A stretch of DNA of 5,168 nucleotides, from contig JBOGFI010000227.1 of the NCBI GenBank assembly GCA_050743365.1, positions 1-5,168 on the forward strand, read 5' to 3'. The position numbers and the translations under genes were made by a program. Source of the DNA: JBOGFI01 sp050743365 (lineage in GTDB: Bacteria > Actinomycetota > Acidimicrobiia > IMCC26256 > JACDBD01). The notes beneath the pieces are model-generated. The model was given only the letters and a program-made list of their open reading frames with translations. It was not told where the DNA came from and ran no database searches. Shown in pieces: positions 1 through 5,168 of this stretch. Numbering within the stretch: the first letter of the stretch is position 1; every line of letters starts with the position of its first letter.

Positions 1-75
1 CAGGTACCCTGCGGCGCAGGGAGCCGGGGCCCGAGCGGCCCGGCCCGAAGGGCCGAGAGCGGGAAACCTGAGGCG
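1..75 (+). other. left-edge leader, possibly with the end of an upstream gene
   Basis: Short region before the first gene. Reading from base 3, the frame stays open to a TGA at 69-71 and gives a charged tail (reading GTLRRREPGPERP and onward). This could be the last residues of an upstream gene ending 4 bases before the ATG at 76, which would allow coupled translation, but the stretch is too short to tell from chance. The frame of the downstream ligase is also open to the left edge but contains no ATG, GTG or TTG, so any earlier start would lie outside the window. A TAnnnT box (TACCCT, 5-10) could be a -10 element giving a leader of about 60 bases; it has no visible -35 partner because the window starts there. 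Confidence 0.25.
41..55 (+). repeat. GC-rich hairpin ahead of the first ligase gene
   Basis: Perfect 6-base inverted repeat, CGGCCC and GGGCCG, around a GAA loop. No run of T follows, so it is not a classical intrinsic terminator. It could be a leader stem, the remains of a terminator for an upstream gene, or chance in DNA this rich in G and C. Confidence 0.4.
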
Positions 76-1620
76 ATGCCCGACTGGGGGGACCTGCAAG
101 TCGACCAGCTCCGCTTCATGGCGGAGCGGCACGCGGACGAGACCGCCTACCGCGACCTCGACGCCGGCCGTGGGATCACCTTCCGCGAGTGGGAGGGCGA
201 GTCCAACCGCCTGGCGCGGGGGCTCGTCCACGGGGGCGTCGCCAAGGGCGACCGGCTGTCGATCTACCTGCCCGCCGAGGAGTGCCTGCGCTGGATCGTC
301 ACCTACGCCGCCGCGCACAAGGCGGGGGCGGTGGTCGTTCCGACCAACACGCGCTTGTCGGCCTCCGAGCTGGCGGTGATCCTCGGCCACTGCGAGGCCT
401 CGGCGATGATCACGTGCGCCCCGCTTCTCGACACCGCCCTCCTGGTTCGTGAGCGGGTGCCGTCGCTGCGGTGGGTGGTCAGCGCCGGCGGCGGCGGGAC
501 CGATGTCGCGAGCCCCGCGGCCGTGGGGTGGGACGACGCGCTCGACGACGACGCCAGCGAGCTCCAGGTGCCGCTTTCGCCCGACGACCTCGCCGACGTG
601 ATGTACACGTCAGGTACGACCGGGCTCCCGAAGGGCGTGGCGGTCCGGCACCGCAACGTCGCCATGATCCCCAACAACGAACCTCACTGGACCGGGACGG
701 GCTGGCTGCACGGGGCGCCGCTGTTCACGTTTGCCGGCATCGCCTTCGTGTACAACCCGATGAAGATGGGCATGACCGGCGACTACCTGCCCAGATTCGC
801 TGCCGGTCGCTGGCTCGAGCTCGTCGAGCGCGAGCGGCCCACGATGACGATGCTCGTGCCCGCGATGGTCGAGCTCCTCGTGGCGCACGCCGACTTCGAG
901 TCACGCGACCTCTCCAGCCTCGCGGCCGTCTCGATAGGCAGTGCACCGATCGCGCCCAGGACGCTCCTCGCGATGCAGGAGCGACTGCCGCAGGCGACGG
1001 TCTCCAACTCGTACGGCATGACGGAGGCCGGTCCCGCGTACATCGTCATGCCCAAGGACGAGGTGACGAAGCGGGTGGGGTCGGTCGGCAAGCCCATCCC
1101 ACCCATGGAGATCAAGATCGTCGACGACGACGGCGACGAGTGCCGGGTGCGGGACGTGGGCGAGCTGCTGACCCGCATGCCGGGCGCCCAACGCGAGTAC
1201 TACCGCGACGAGGAGGCGACCGCGCGGACGTGGACGGCCGACGGGTGGTTGCGCAGTGGCGACCTGGGATACCTCGACGAGGACGGCTTCCTCTACCTCG
1301 TCGGGCGCAAGAAGGACCTCATCATCCGAGGCGGCCACAACGTCTACCCCACCGACATCGAGGCGGTGATCCACGAGCACCCGGCGGTGCGCGAGGCCGC
1401 GGTGGTGGGGGTCCCGCACAAGGTGCTGGGCGAGGACGTGGCCGCCTTCGTGGTGACGAAGCCGGGCGCCGCGGTGGCGGCGGCCGAGCTCCAGGCGTTC
1501 TGCGCCGAGCGCCTGGCCGACTACAAGCGCCCGCGCCAGGTGCGCTTCGTGGACGAGCTGCCCCGCAACGCCACCGGCAAGGTGATGAAGCACCTGCTCA
1601 CGGGCCCGCCTTCGCCGTAG
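76..1620 (+). CDS. acyl-CoA synthetase (fatty-acid--CoA ligase, ANL superfamily)
   Basis: A 514-residue AMP-forming ligase that activates a carboxylic acid with ATP to an acyl-adenylate and transfers the acyl group to CoA; cytosolic, with no signal peptide seen. All core ANL motifs are present in order: P-loop YTSGTTGLPKG (177-187), PLFTFAG (about 215-221), the A4-like GSAPIAP (288-294), A5 YGMTE (313-317), A7 SGDLG with Asp396, A8 GRKKDLI (410-416) followed by GGHNVYP (419-425), and the catalytic A10 Lys502 in PRNATGK. Length is normal for the FadD-type family. The ATG at 76 is the first start in frame; GAGG at 70-73 is only 2 bases away, too close for an ideal Shine-Dalgarno. A later ATG at 118 is less likely because it would trim the family's usual N-terminus. 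It probably heads an operon with the cupin and dehydratase that follow. Chain length and substrate cannot be assigned; the ligase class is secure. Confidence 0.95.
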   Translation: MPDWGDLQVDQLRFMAERHADETAYRDLDAGRGITFREWEGESNRLARGLVHGGVAKGDRLSIYLPAEECLRWIVTYAAAHKAGAVVVPTNTRLSASELAVILGHCEASAMITCAPLLDTALLVRERVPSLRWVVSAGGGGTDVASPAAVGWDDALDDDASELQVPLSPDDLADVMYTSGTTGLPKGVAVRHRNVAMIPNNEPHWTGTGWLHGAPLFTFAGIAFVYNPMKMGMTGDYLPRFAAGRWLELVERERPTMTMLVPAMVELLVAHADFESRDLSSLAAVSIGSAPIAPRTLLAMQERLPQATVSNSYGMTEAGPAYIVMPKDEVTKRVGSVGKPIPPMEIKIVDDDGDECRVRDVGELLTRMPGAQREYYRDEEATARTWTADGWLRSGDLGYLDEDGFLYLVGRKKDLIIRGGHNVYPTDIEAVIHEHPAVREAAVVGVPHKVLGEDVAAFVVTKPGAAVAAAELQAFCAERLADYKRPRQVRFVDELPRNATGKVMKHLLTGPPSP

Positions 1621-1623
1621 GTG

Positions 1624-1635
1624 TACGCTGCCGGC
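1624..1635 (+). promoter_or_regulatory. possible -10 box for a leaderless cupin transcript
   Basis: TACGCT at 1624-1629 fits the actinobacterial TAnnnT -10 pattern and ends 6 bases before the GTG at 1636, so transcription would begin at or next to the start codon. No Shine-Dalgarno is visible, as expected for a leaderless message. No -35 is recognisable (the matching position reads CGGGCC), so an internal promoter inside the operon is only tentative. Confidence 0.35.
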
Positions 1636-2169
1636 GTGTTCGACGTCGGCGAGCTCGTCGCCGAGTGCCGGGGCTGCCTCTCCGAGCCTGAACCCCGGCT
1701 CGCGCTTCGCGACCTGCTCGAGCGCACGCTGGCGCGACCCGGTGAGGTGAAGGCGGCCCTCCCGGCCGGTCGGGCCGAGCTGTCGCCGCACATCTCACCC
1801 GACTTGACCGTGCTCAAGGTCGTCTGGGCGCCGGGAATGTCGATCTACCCGCACGACCACCGGATGTGGGCGGCCATCGGCATCTACGAAGGCCGCGAAG
1901 ACAACGCCTTCTTCCGGCGGCACGGAGGGCGCGTCACCCCCTCGGGCGGCAAGGTGCTCGAGACGGGCGAGGTCGCGCTCTTGGGCGATGACGTGATCCA
2001 CTCCGTCGTCAACCCGTCGTCCGGCTTCACGGGAGCGATCCACGTCTACGGAGGCGACTTCTTCAACCGCGAGATGTCGCAGTGGGACCCCGAGACGCTC
2101 GAGGAAGAGGCCGAGATCACCCCGCCGGCGCGGTTCTTCGAGGAGGCGAACGAGCGTCTGGGGCTCTGA
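1636..2169 (+). CDS. cupin-fold metalloenzyme of the cysteine-dioxygenase type
   Basis: A 177-residue single-domain cupin. A His-x-His pair (His73 and His75 in YPHDHRMW), a third His at 122 in DDVIHSVVNPSSG, and a late His136 in AIHVYGGDFF match the three-His iron site and the 'H.V.NP...(S)LH.Y' signature of cysteine dioxygenase and related thiol dioxygenases. It also resembles the uncharacterised 'predicted metal-dependent double-stranded beta-helix' proteins. The expected chemistry is oxygen-dependent oxidation of a small thiol or similar molecule at a mononuclear metal, in the cytosol; the substrate is unknown. The N-terminal 40 residues are helical and the C-terminus is acidic (about 151-161). 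I chose GTG 1636 over GTG 1621 because a -10-like box covers 1624-1629 and the reading MFDVGELV makes a natural N-terminus. It lies 15 bases after the ligase and 16 before the dehydratase subunit, suggesting a shared pathway. The cupin fold is secure, the dioxygenase role likely but unproven. Confidence 0.8.
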   Translation: MFDVGELVAECRGCLSEPEPRLALRDLLERTLARPGEVKAALPAGRAELSPHISPDLTVLKVVWAPGMSIYPHDHRMWAAIGIYEGREDNAFFRRHGGRVTPSGGKVLETGEVALLGDDVIHSVVNPSSGFTGAIHVYGGDFFNREMSQWDPETLEEEAEITPPARFFEEANERLGL

Positions 2170-2171
2170 GG

Positions 2172-2185
2172 TACCGTCCCGGGCC
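2172..2185 (+). promoter_or_regulatory. possible -10 box for a leaderless dehydratase-subunit transcript
   Basis: TACCGT at 2172-2177 fits TAnnnT and ends 8 bases before the ATG at 2186. There is no Shine-Dalgarno between the preceding stop (2167-2169) and the ATG. No good -35 is seen (AACGAG at the expected place). It is the same arrangement as in front of the cupin gene. Confidence 0.35.
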
Positions 2186-2641
2186 ATGGCGCTCACCGAG
2201 CTCAAGGGGCAGGAGACCGGCACCCAGAAGGTGGTCATCGAGCGAGGGCCGGTGCGGGTGTTCGCCGAGGCGCTGGGCGACGCCGACGACGTCTACAAGG
2301 GCGAGGCCGCGCCGGTGCCGCCCACCTTCCCGTTCGTCATGTCGTACTGGGGCTCGCTCGGCACCGGGGGCGCCGCCGGACTGCCGATCGAGAGGCTGCG
2401 CGGGCCGGGCCGCGCGATCCTTCACGGCGAGCAGGCGTTCGAGTACCGGCGCTGGCCGAAGGTGGGTGACGTGCTTGAGGGCACGACGGTGATCACCGAC
2501 GTGTACGAGAAAGAGCGCTCCAACGGCGGGAAGCTCGAGTTCTACGTGACCGAGACCGACTGGAAGGCTGCCGACTCGGGCGAACCGGTGGTGAAGTCGA
2601 TCTTCACCCTGGTGATCAACGTGCGACCGCCCGAGGAGTAG
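2186..2641 (+). CDS. MaoC / FAS1-type dehydratase N-terminal-like subunit (single hotdog)
   Basis: A 151-residue protein with the pattern of the MaoC_dehydrat_N (FAS1 dehydratase-like) hotdog family, which includes the HadA and HadC subunits of mycobacterial 3-hydroxyacyl dehydratases. Landmarks: FAEALGDADDVY (26-37), PPTFP (45-49), HGEQAFEYRRW (80-90), GDVLEGTTVITDVYEKE (94-110) and YVTETDW (120-126). Catalytic MaoC hydratases carry a GD-x-N-P-x-H signature; here the Asp is kept (Asp32) but Tyr37 stands where the His would be, as in the non-catalytic halves of heterodimers. It therefore probably needs a His-bearing hotdog partner, and none is encoded in this window. The role would be reversible hydration of an enoyl thioester in the cytosol. 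Starts at ATG 2186 without a Shine-Dalgarno, 16 bases after the cupin. Family assignment is strong; direction and substrate are unknown. Confidence 0.88.
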   Translation: MALTELKGQETGTQKVVIERGPVRVFAEALGDADDVYKGEAAPVPPTFPFVMSYWGSLGTGGAAGLPIERLRGPGRAILHGEQAFEYRRWPKVGDVLEGTTVITDVYEKERSNGGKLEFYVTETDWKAADSGEPVVKSIFTLVINVRPPEE

Positions 2642-2649
2642 CGCGCTAC
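2638..2649. repeat. 12-base palindrome spanning two convergent stop codons
   Basis: GTAGCGCGCTAC is perfectly self-complementary. Its two ends hold the TAG stop of the dehydratase subunit (2639-2641, plus strand) and the TAG stop of the hydrolase (2646-2648 read on the minus strand). Only 4 bases (GCGC family, 2642-2645) separate the genes. There is no T tract, and the stem would fold with a very tight loop, so it is not a convincing terminator. Confidence 0.6.
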
Positions 2650-3548
2650 CAGCCGATCTCGGACAGGAACCCGCCCACCAGCCCGGCTGTCGACTCGGGG
2701 TTGTCCCCGGCGGCGTGGTGGCCGGCGCTGCCGATCGTGGCGATGCGGGCGTCGGGGACGAGAGCGGCGATCTCCTCGGCGCCCTCGTCGGAGAGCACGT
2801 CGCTCGCCGACCCGCGCAGCACGAGCACCGGGCAGGTCAGCCCCCGCACATCCTCGTCGAGCCCGGCCACCAGCTCCCGCCAGCCGCCGGGAGGCTCGCC
2901 CTGCTCGCGGAGCTGCCGGCCGTACGCGTGCTTCCACTCCCACCGGCCGTCGGCACGCTCGCGCAGGTTCCGGCGGAGGTTCTCGACCTTCACCTGCCGG
3001 CGGTACGGGAGGTACTCGGCCACCTCGCCCGCGGCCTCCTCCAGCGAGCCGAACGACTCGTGGCGGGTCATGAACTCGATGATGCGGTTCACGCCCTCGT
3101 CCTCGAGACGATGGCCGATGTCGATGAGCGCGACTGCGCCGACGAGCTCGGGACGGTCGGCCGCCAGCGTGAGGCTCACGATCCCGCCCAGCGACGCGCC
3201 GACGAACGCCGAACGGTCGAGGCCGAACTCGGCCAGCAGCGGCGGGATGCTGGCGGCCAGCGCCTGGCGGCTCATGTCGTCGATGGGATCGGAGTCGCCG
3301 TGCCAAGGCAGGTCGGGCGCGAGCACGTGGTAGCGGTCGCGCAACGCCTCGCCGAGCTCCTCCCACATGTACGCGGTCTGCCCCCCGCCGTGGAGGCAGA
3401 GCACCGGCGGCGCCGTGCTCACGCCCCACTCGAGGTAGTGCACCTGCCGGTCGTCGACGACCACGAACCCGCTGCGCCCGCCGAGAGGCACGTCGTGGCG
3501 CGGTGGGCCCCCTCCCTCGAACCGGTGCTGGTCGGAGTCGACGACCAT
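2646..3548 (-). CDS. alpha/beta-fold hydrolase
   Basis: A 300-residue serine hydrolase of the common alpha/beta fold. Visible parts: an N-terminal extension of about 30 residues, HGGG oxyanion loop (53-56), PDLPWHGDSD (78-87), nucleophile elbow G-A-S-L-G with Ser119, acid Asp250 in LRGSASD, and the catalytic His277 in SAGHHAAGDNPE. A helical cap with many charged residues lies between about 145 and 235. Family members include esterases, lactonases, C-C bond hydrolases, epoxide hydrolases and thioesterases; the Ser nucleophile argues against epoxide and haloalkane hydrolases, which use Asp. No signal peptide or membrane segment, so cytosolic. ATG 3548 is preferred to the longer open frame back to 3668, which would run over the divergent promoter and into the neighbouring ligase-like gene. 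A G-rich stretch sits 4 bases before the ATG as a weak ribosome site. It shares a 49-base divergent control region with the ligase-like gene. Substrate unknown. Confidence 0.92.
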   Translation of the reverse strand: MVVDSDQHRFEGGGPPRHDVPLGGRSGFVVVDDRQVHYLEWGVSTAPPVLCLHGGGQTAYMWEELGEALRDRYHVLAPDLPWHGDSDPIDDMSRQALAASIPPLLAEFGLDRSAFVGASLGGIVSLTLAADRPELVGAVALIDIGHRLEDEGVNRIIEFMTRHESFGSLEEAAGEVAEYLPYRRQVKVENLRRNLRERADGRWEWKHAYGRQLREQGEPPGGWRELVAGLDEDVRGLTCPVLVLRGSASDVLSDEGAEEIAALVPDARIATIGSAGHHAAGDNPESTAGLVGGFLSEIGW

Positions 3549-3561
3549 CGTGCCCCGTAGT

Positions 3562-3577
3562 CTGACACTGGCGTCAG
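3562..3577. promoter_or_regulatory. candidate operator: inverted repeat in the divergent intergenic region
   Basis: CTGAC and GTCAG arms flank a 6-base centre (ACTGGC), making a 16-base partial dyad near the middle of the 49-base gap between the divergent starts (3548 and 3598). It covers the -35 box of the ligase-like gene and lies 14-29 bases upstream of the hydrolase ATG, so a dimeric repressor bound here could control both genes. The size suits TetR-family operators, but no regulator gene is in the window, and part of the left arm is simply the -35 sequence. Confidence 0.45.
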
Positions 3578-3597
3578 CTCCGTGCGATAGTGGCGCC
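3562..3597 (+). promoter_or_regulatory. promoter of the second ligase-like gene (leaderless)
   Basis: CTGACA at 3562-3567 matches the TTGACA consensus at five of six positions, and GATAGT at 3586-3591 matches TATAAT at four of six. The spacer is 18 bases. The -10 ends 6 bases before GTG 3598, so the RNA probably begins at the start codon. There is no Shine-Dalgarno. This is the best promoter in the window. No equally good promoter is visible for the hydrolase on the opposite strand. Confidence 0.65.
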
Positions 3598-5139
3598 GTG
3601 GACGCGCGGCGCTCGTCGACCTTCGCCGACGTGCTCCGCGAGCACCGCCGGGCCTGGCCGCGCCACACCGCCGTGGTCGACGGCGGCGTCCGCCTCGCCT
3701 ACCCCGAGCTCGACGAACGCGTGAACCAGCTAGCGCACGCGCTACGCGACGCCGGCGTGCGCGAGGGCGAGCGCGTCCTCTGGCTGGGGCAGAACTCGTT
3801 CCGGGTGCTCGAGTCCCTCCTCGCTGCGGCGAAGCTCGGCGCCATGTTCTGCCCCGCCAACTGGCGCCAGAGCGCGGAGGAGCTCGCCTTCGTCATCGAC
3901 GACCTCGACGCCCGGGTCGTGATCTGGCAGGACGAGGAGACCGGTGACACGGCACGGACCGCCCGCGAGCAGGCGGGCTCGGACGGCTTGTGGCTGTGCC
4001 ATGACGCCGACGCCGACGGGTCGTACGAGGCCTTCCTCGCCGGGCAATCGACGGAAGACCCCGAACTCGAGGTCGACTCGGCCTCGGCCCTCCTCGTCAT
4101 CTACACCGCCGCGTTCGGCGGCCGGCCCAACGGCGCCATGCTCAGCCACACCGCGCTGGTCTCGCAGGGAATGGTGATGGCACGCGCCGCCGACGTGGGC
4201 GCCGACTACGTGTACCTCAACAGTGGCCCGCTGTTCCACATCGGCACGTTCATGACCACGCTGGCGACGTTCGTGTCGGGTGGCACGAACGTGTTCACCC
4301 GCCGGGTCGACGCCGAGGAGCTGTGCCGGCTCGTCGAGGCCGAGCGCTGCACCGGCGCCTTCATCGTGGGGCCGACGTTCCAGCAGATCCTCGAGGCCAA
4401 CCGCGATCGCAGCTACGACCTCAAGAGCCTGCGTTCATTCCGCGGAAAGCCCGAGTGGAACGAGATGATCACCGTCGACACCAGTCCCTGGGCCCGCAAC
4501 CCGGGTGGCTACGGCCAGACCGAGGCCGTGGGGATGCTCACGTTCAACTCCCTGGCGGTCGACGCCATCGGAACCCACGGCCGGGCCGCGCCGCTGGTGC
4601 AGGTGCGGATCTTCGACGAGCACGACCGCGAGGTCCCTGCCGGCGAGACGGGCGAGATCGTCGCCCGGGGGCCCACCGTCATGAACGGCTACTGGAACCG
4701 GCCCGAGGAGAACGCGCGCCGCCAACGGAACGGTTGGCATCACACGAACGACCTCGGTCGCCGCGAGACGGACGGGACCATCACGTTCATCGGACCGGCG
4801 ACGCGCATGATCAAGTCGGCGGCCGAGAACATCTACCCGGCCGAGGTCGAGGGCGCGATCGCCAAGCACCCCGCAGTCGCTGAGTGCGCGGTCATCGGCG
4901 TTCCCGACGAGCAGTGGACGCAGAGCGTGAAAGCGGTCGTCGTACTGCAAGAAGGCAAGCGCGCGACCGAGGACGAGATCATCGAGCACTGCCGGACGCG
5001 CATCGGGTCGTACAAGAAGCCGCGCACCGTGGAGTTCGTCGAGAAGCTGCCGCGTGACGGCTTCGCGGTCGACTACCGCGCCCTCGACGAGCAGTTCGGC
5101 GGGGGCGGCTACCCGGGCGGGAGGAATCGGAGCGCGTGA
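3598..5139 (+). CDS. acyl-CoA synthetase-like protein with degenerate ATP-binding motifs
   Basis: A 513-residue ANL-superfamily protein of full length, with an N-terminal AMP-binding domain (to about 385) and a C-terminal lid domain. Kept: GPLFHIG (210-216), A5 GYGQTE (304-309), A7 TNDLG with Asp385, NIYPAEVE (411-418), VIGVPDE (432-438) and SYKKPR (471-476). Changed: the P-loop reads YTAAFGGRPNG (169-179) instead of YTSGTTGxPKG, so Ser, both Thr and the Lys are gone. A8 reads GPATRMI (399-405) where GRxKDxI is usual. The A10 segment LPRDGFAVDYR (484-494) has Val491 at the position of the catalytic Lys. The A4 region is also unlike a normal ligase (FRGKPEWNEM). Reading the other frames does not restore the motifs, so this is not a frameshift. 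GTG 3598 is chosen over GTG 3550 because the promoter lies between them and the N-terminus then aligns with ligases. It is either a variant ligase family or a pseudoenzyme binding an acyl or nucleotide ligand. Confidence 0.88.
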   Translation: MDARRSSTFADVLREHRRAWPRHTAVVDGGVRLAYPELDERVNQLAHALRDAGVREGERVLWLGQNSFRVLESLLAAAKLGAMFCPANWRQSAEELAFVIDDLDARVVIWQDEETGDTARTAREQAGSDGLWLCHDADADGSYEAFLAGQSTEDPELEVDSASALLVIYTAAFGGRPNGAMLSHTALVSQGMVMARAADVGADYVYLNSGPLFHIGTFMTTLATFVSGGTNVFTRRVDAEELCRLVEAERCTGAFIVGPTFQQILEANRDRSYDLKSLRSFRGKPEWNEMITVDTSPWARNPGGYGQTEAVGMLTFNSLAVDAIGTHGRAAPLVQVRIFDEHDREVPAGETGEIVARGPTVMNGYWNRPEENARRQRNGWHHTNDLGRRETDGTITFIGPATRMIKSAAENIYPAEVEGAIAKHPAVAECAVIGVPDEQWTQSVKAVVVLQEGKRATEDEIIEHCRTRIGSYKKPRTVEFVEKLPRDGFAVDYRALDEQFGGGGYPGGRNRSA

Positions 5140-5168
5140 GCGACGGGGGCGCGCCCGTCGTCCGCACC
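5136..5168 (+). CDS. start of a following gene, cut by the window edge
   Basis: GTG at 5136 overlaps the TGA of the ligase-like gene in a GTGA, a common sign of translational coupling. The frame reads MSDGGAPVVRT to the edge without a stop. A GGGAGGA stretch at 5119-5125 and a GGAG at 5129-5132 lie upstream as possible ribosome sites. Eleven residues cannot fix a family; an N-terminus of this style is often seen on enoyl-CoA hydratase/isomerase (crotonase) proteins, which would suit the context, but that is a guess. Confidence 0.55.
   Translation, partial: MSDGGAPVVRT
5141..5160 (+). repeat. hairpin just inside the last, partial gene
   Basis: Perfect 7-base arms, CGACGGG and CCCGTCG, around a 6-base GGCGCG loop. 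It begins 2 bases after the ligase-like gene's stop codon and lies within the first codons of the probable next gene. No T tract follows, so a terminator is unlikely. It may modulate initiation of the next gene or be chance in GC-rich sequence. Confidence 0.4.

Noticed and set aside
1621..1635. GTG at 1621 as the cupin start
   Set aside because: It abuts the previous stop codon with no ribosome site, and the TACGCT box would fall inside the gene; GTG 1636 fits better, though 1621 cannot be excluded.
471..1691. 406-codon open frame on the plus strand inside the first ligase
   Set aside because: Extremely Arg/Gly/Ala-rich out-of-frame shadow; the ligase frame holds all the family motifs.
901..1791. 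Long open frame on the minus strand across the first ligase and the start of the cupin gene
   Set aside because: Antisense shadow of conserved coding sequence; its translation is His/Arg/Val-rich with no recognisable motif, as expected in GC-rich DNA.
2..2175. AGGTACC occurring at 2-8 and 2169-2175 as a shared regulatory repeat
   Set aside because: Only seven bases match, and the two copies lie at very different distances from their start codons (about 68 and 11 bases).
2542..3429. 295-codon minus-strand frame overlapping the alpha/beta hydrolase
   Set aside because: Same-strand shadow in another frame, Arg/Pro/Ala-rich, without hydrolase motifs.
2715..3560. 281-codon plus-strand frame opposite the hydrolase
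   Set aside because: Antisense shadow; the minus strand encodes a complete Ser-Asp-His hydrolase here.
3550..3597. GTG at 3550 as the start of the second ligase-like gene
   Set aside because: It would add 16 residues with no family match, encode across the promoter and dyad, and start 2 bases from the divergent ATG; GTG 3598 has a fitting -10.
3549..3668. Forty-codon N-terminal extension of the hydrolase (ATG at 3668)
   Set aside because: It would overlap the divergent gene's coding start and its promoter; ATG 3548 gives a normal hydrolase N-terminus.
5050..5080. Frameshift as the explanation for the missing A10 Lys in the second ligase-like gene
   Set aside because: The other two plus-strand frames give no PRNxxGK-like segment, and the C-terminal reading before it (SYKKPRTVEFVEKLPR) is in frame.

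Overview
The window is 5,168 bases of very GC-rich DNA, packed with genes and with a strong G/C preference at third codon positions. Gene style suggests an actinomycete-type bacterium (Actinomycetota, possibly Acidimicrobiia or a mycobacterial relative): fatty-acyl ligases, a split MaoC-type dehydratase half, GTG starts, almost no Shine-Dalgarno sequences, and -10-like boxes placed directly in front of start codons. The lineage is inferred from this style; no marker gene is present.

Layout. Left block, plus strand: a canonical acyl-CoA synthetase (76-1620), a small cupin of the cysteine-dioxygenase type (1636-2169), and a single-hotdog MaoC/FAS1-type dehydratase subunit (2186-2641). They are 15-16 bases apart, so they look like an operon, though the second and third genes may also have their own leaderless promoters. 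An alpha/beta hydrolase (2646-3548, minus strand) converges on the dehydratase gene with only 4 bases between the stop codons. Diverging from the hydrolase, across a 49-base gap with a good promoter and an inverted repeat, is a second acyl-CoA-synthetase-like protein (3598-5139, plus strand). Its stop codon overlaps, in a GTGA, the probable start of another gene that runs off the right edge (5136-5168). No stretch of 300 bases lacks a gene, and no RNA genes, mobile elements or CRISPR arrays were seen.

How the genes may work together. The set suits activation of a carboxylic acid to a CoA thioester followed by beta-oxidation-like or synthesis-like steps: ligase, enoyl hydratase/dehydratase half, and a hydrolase that could release or open a product. 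The cupin is the least expected member and hints at a sulfur-containing or oxygen-requiring step, but the substrate cannot be read from sequence.

The most interesting observation is that the second ligase-like protein keeps the overall ANL fold signature (YGQTE, the Asp of motif A7, NIYPAEVE, YKKPR). It has nevertheless lost the ATP-handling residues of the P-loop, the A8 Arg and the A10 catalytic Lys, with no frameshift to explain it. The first ligase in the same window has all of them. It is either a variant ligase family or an acyl-binding pseudoenzyme. I see no clear case for a wholly new multi-gene system here.
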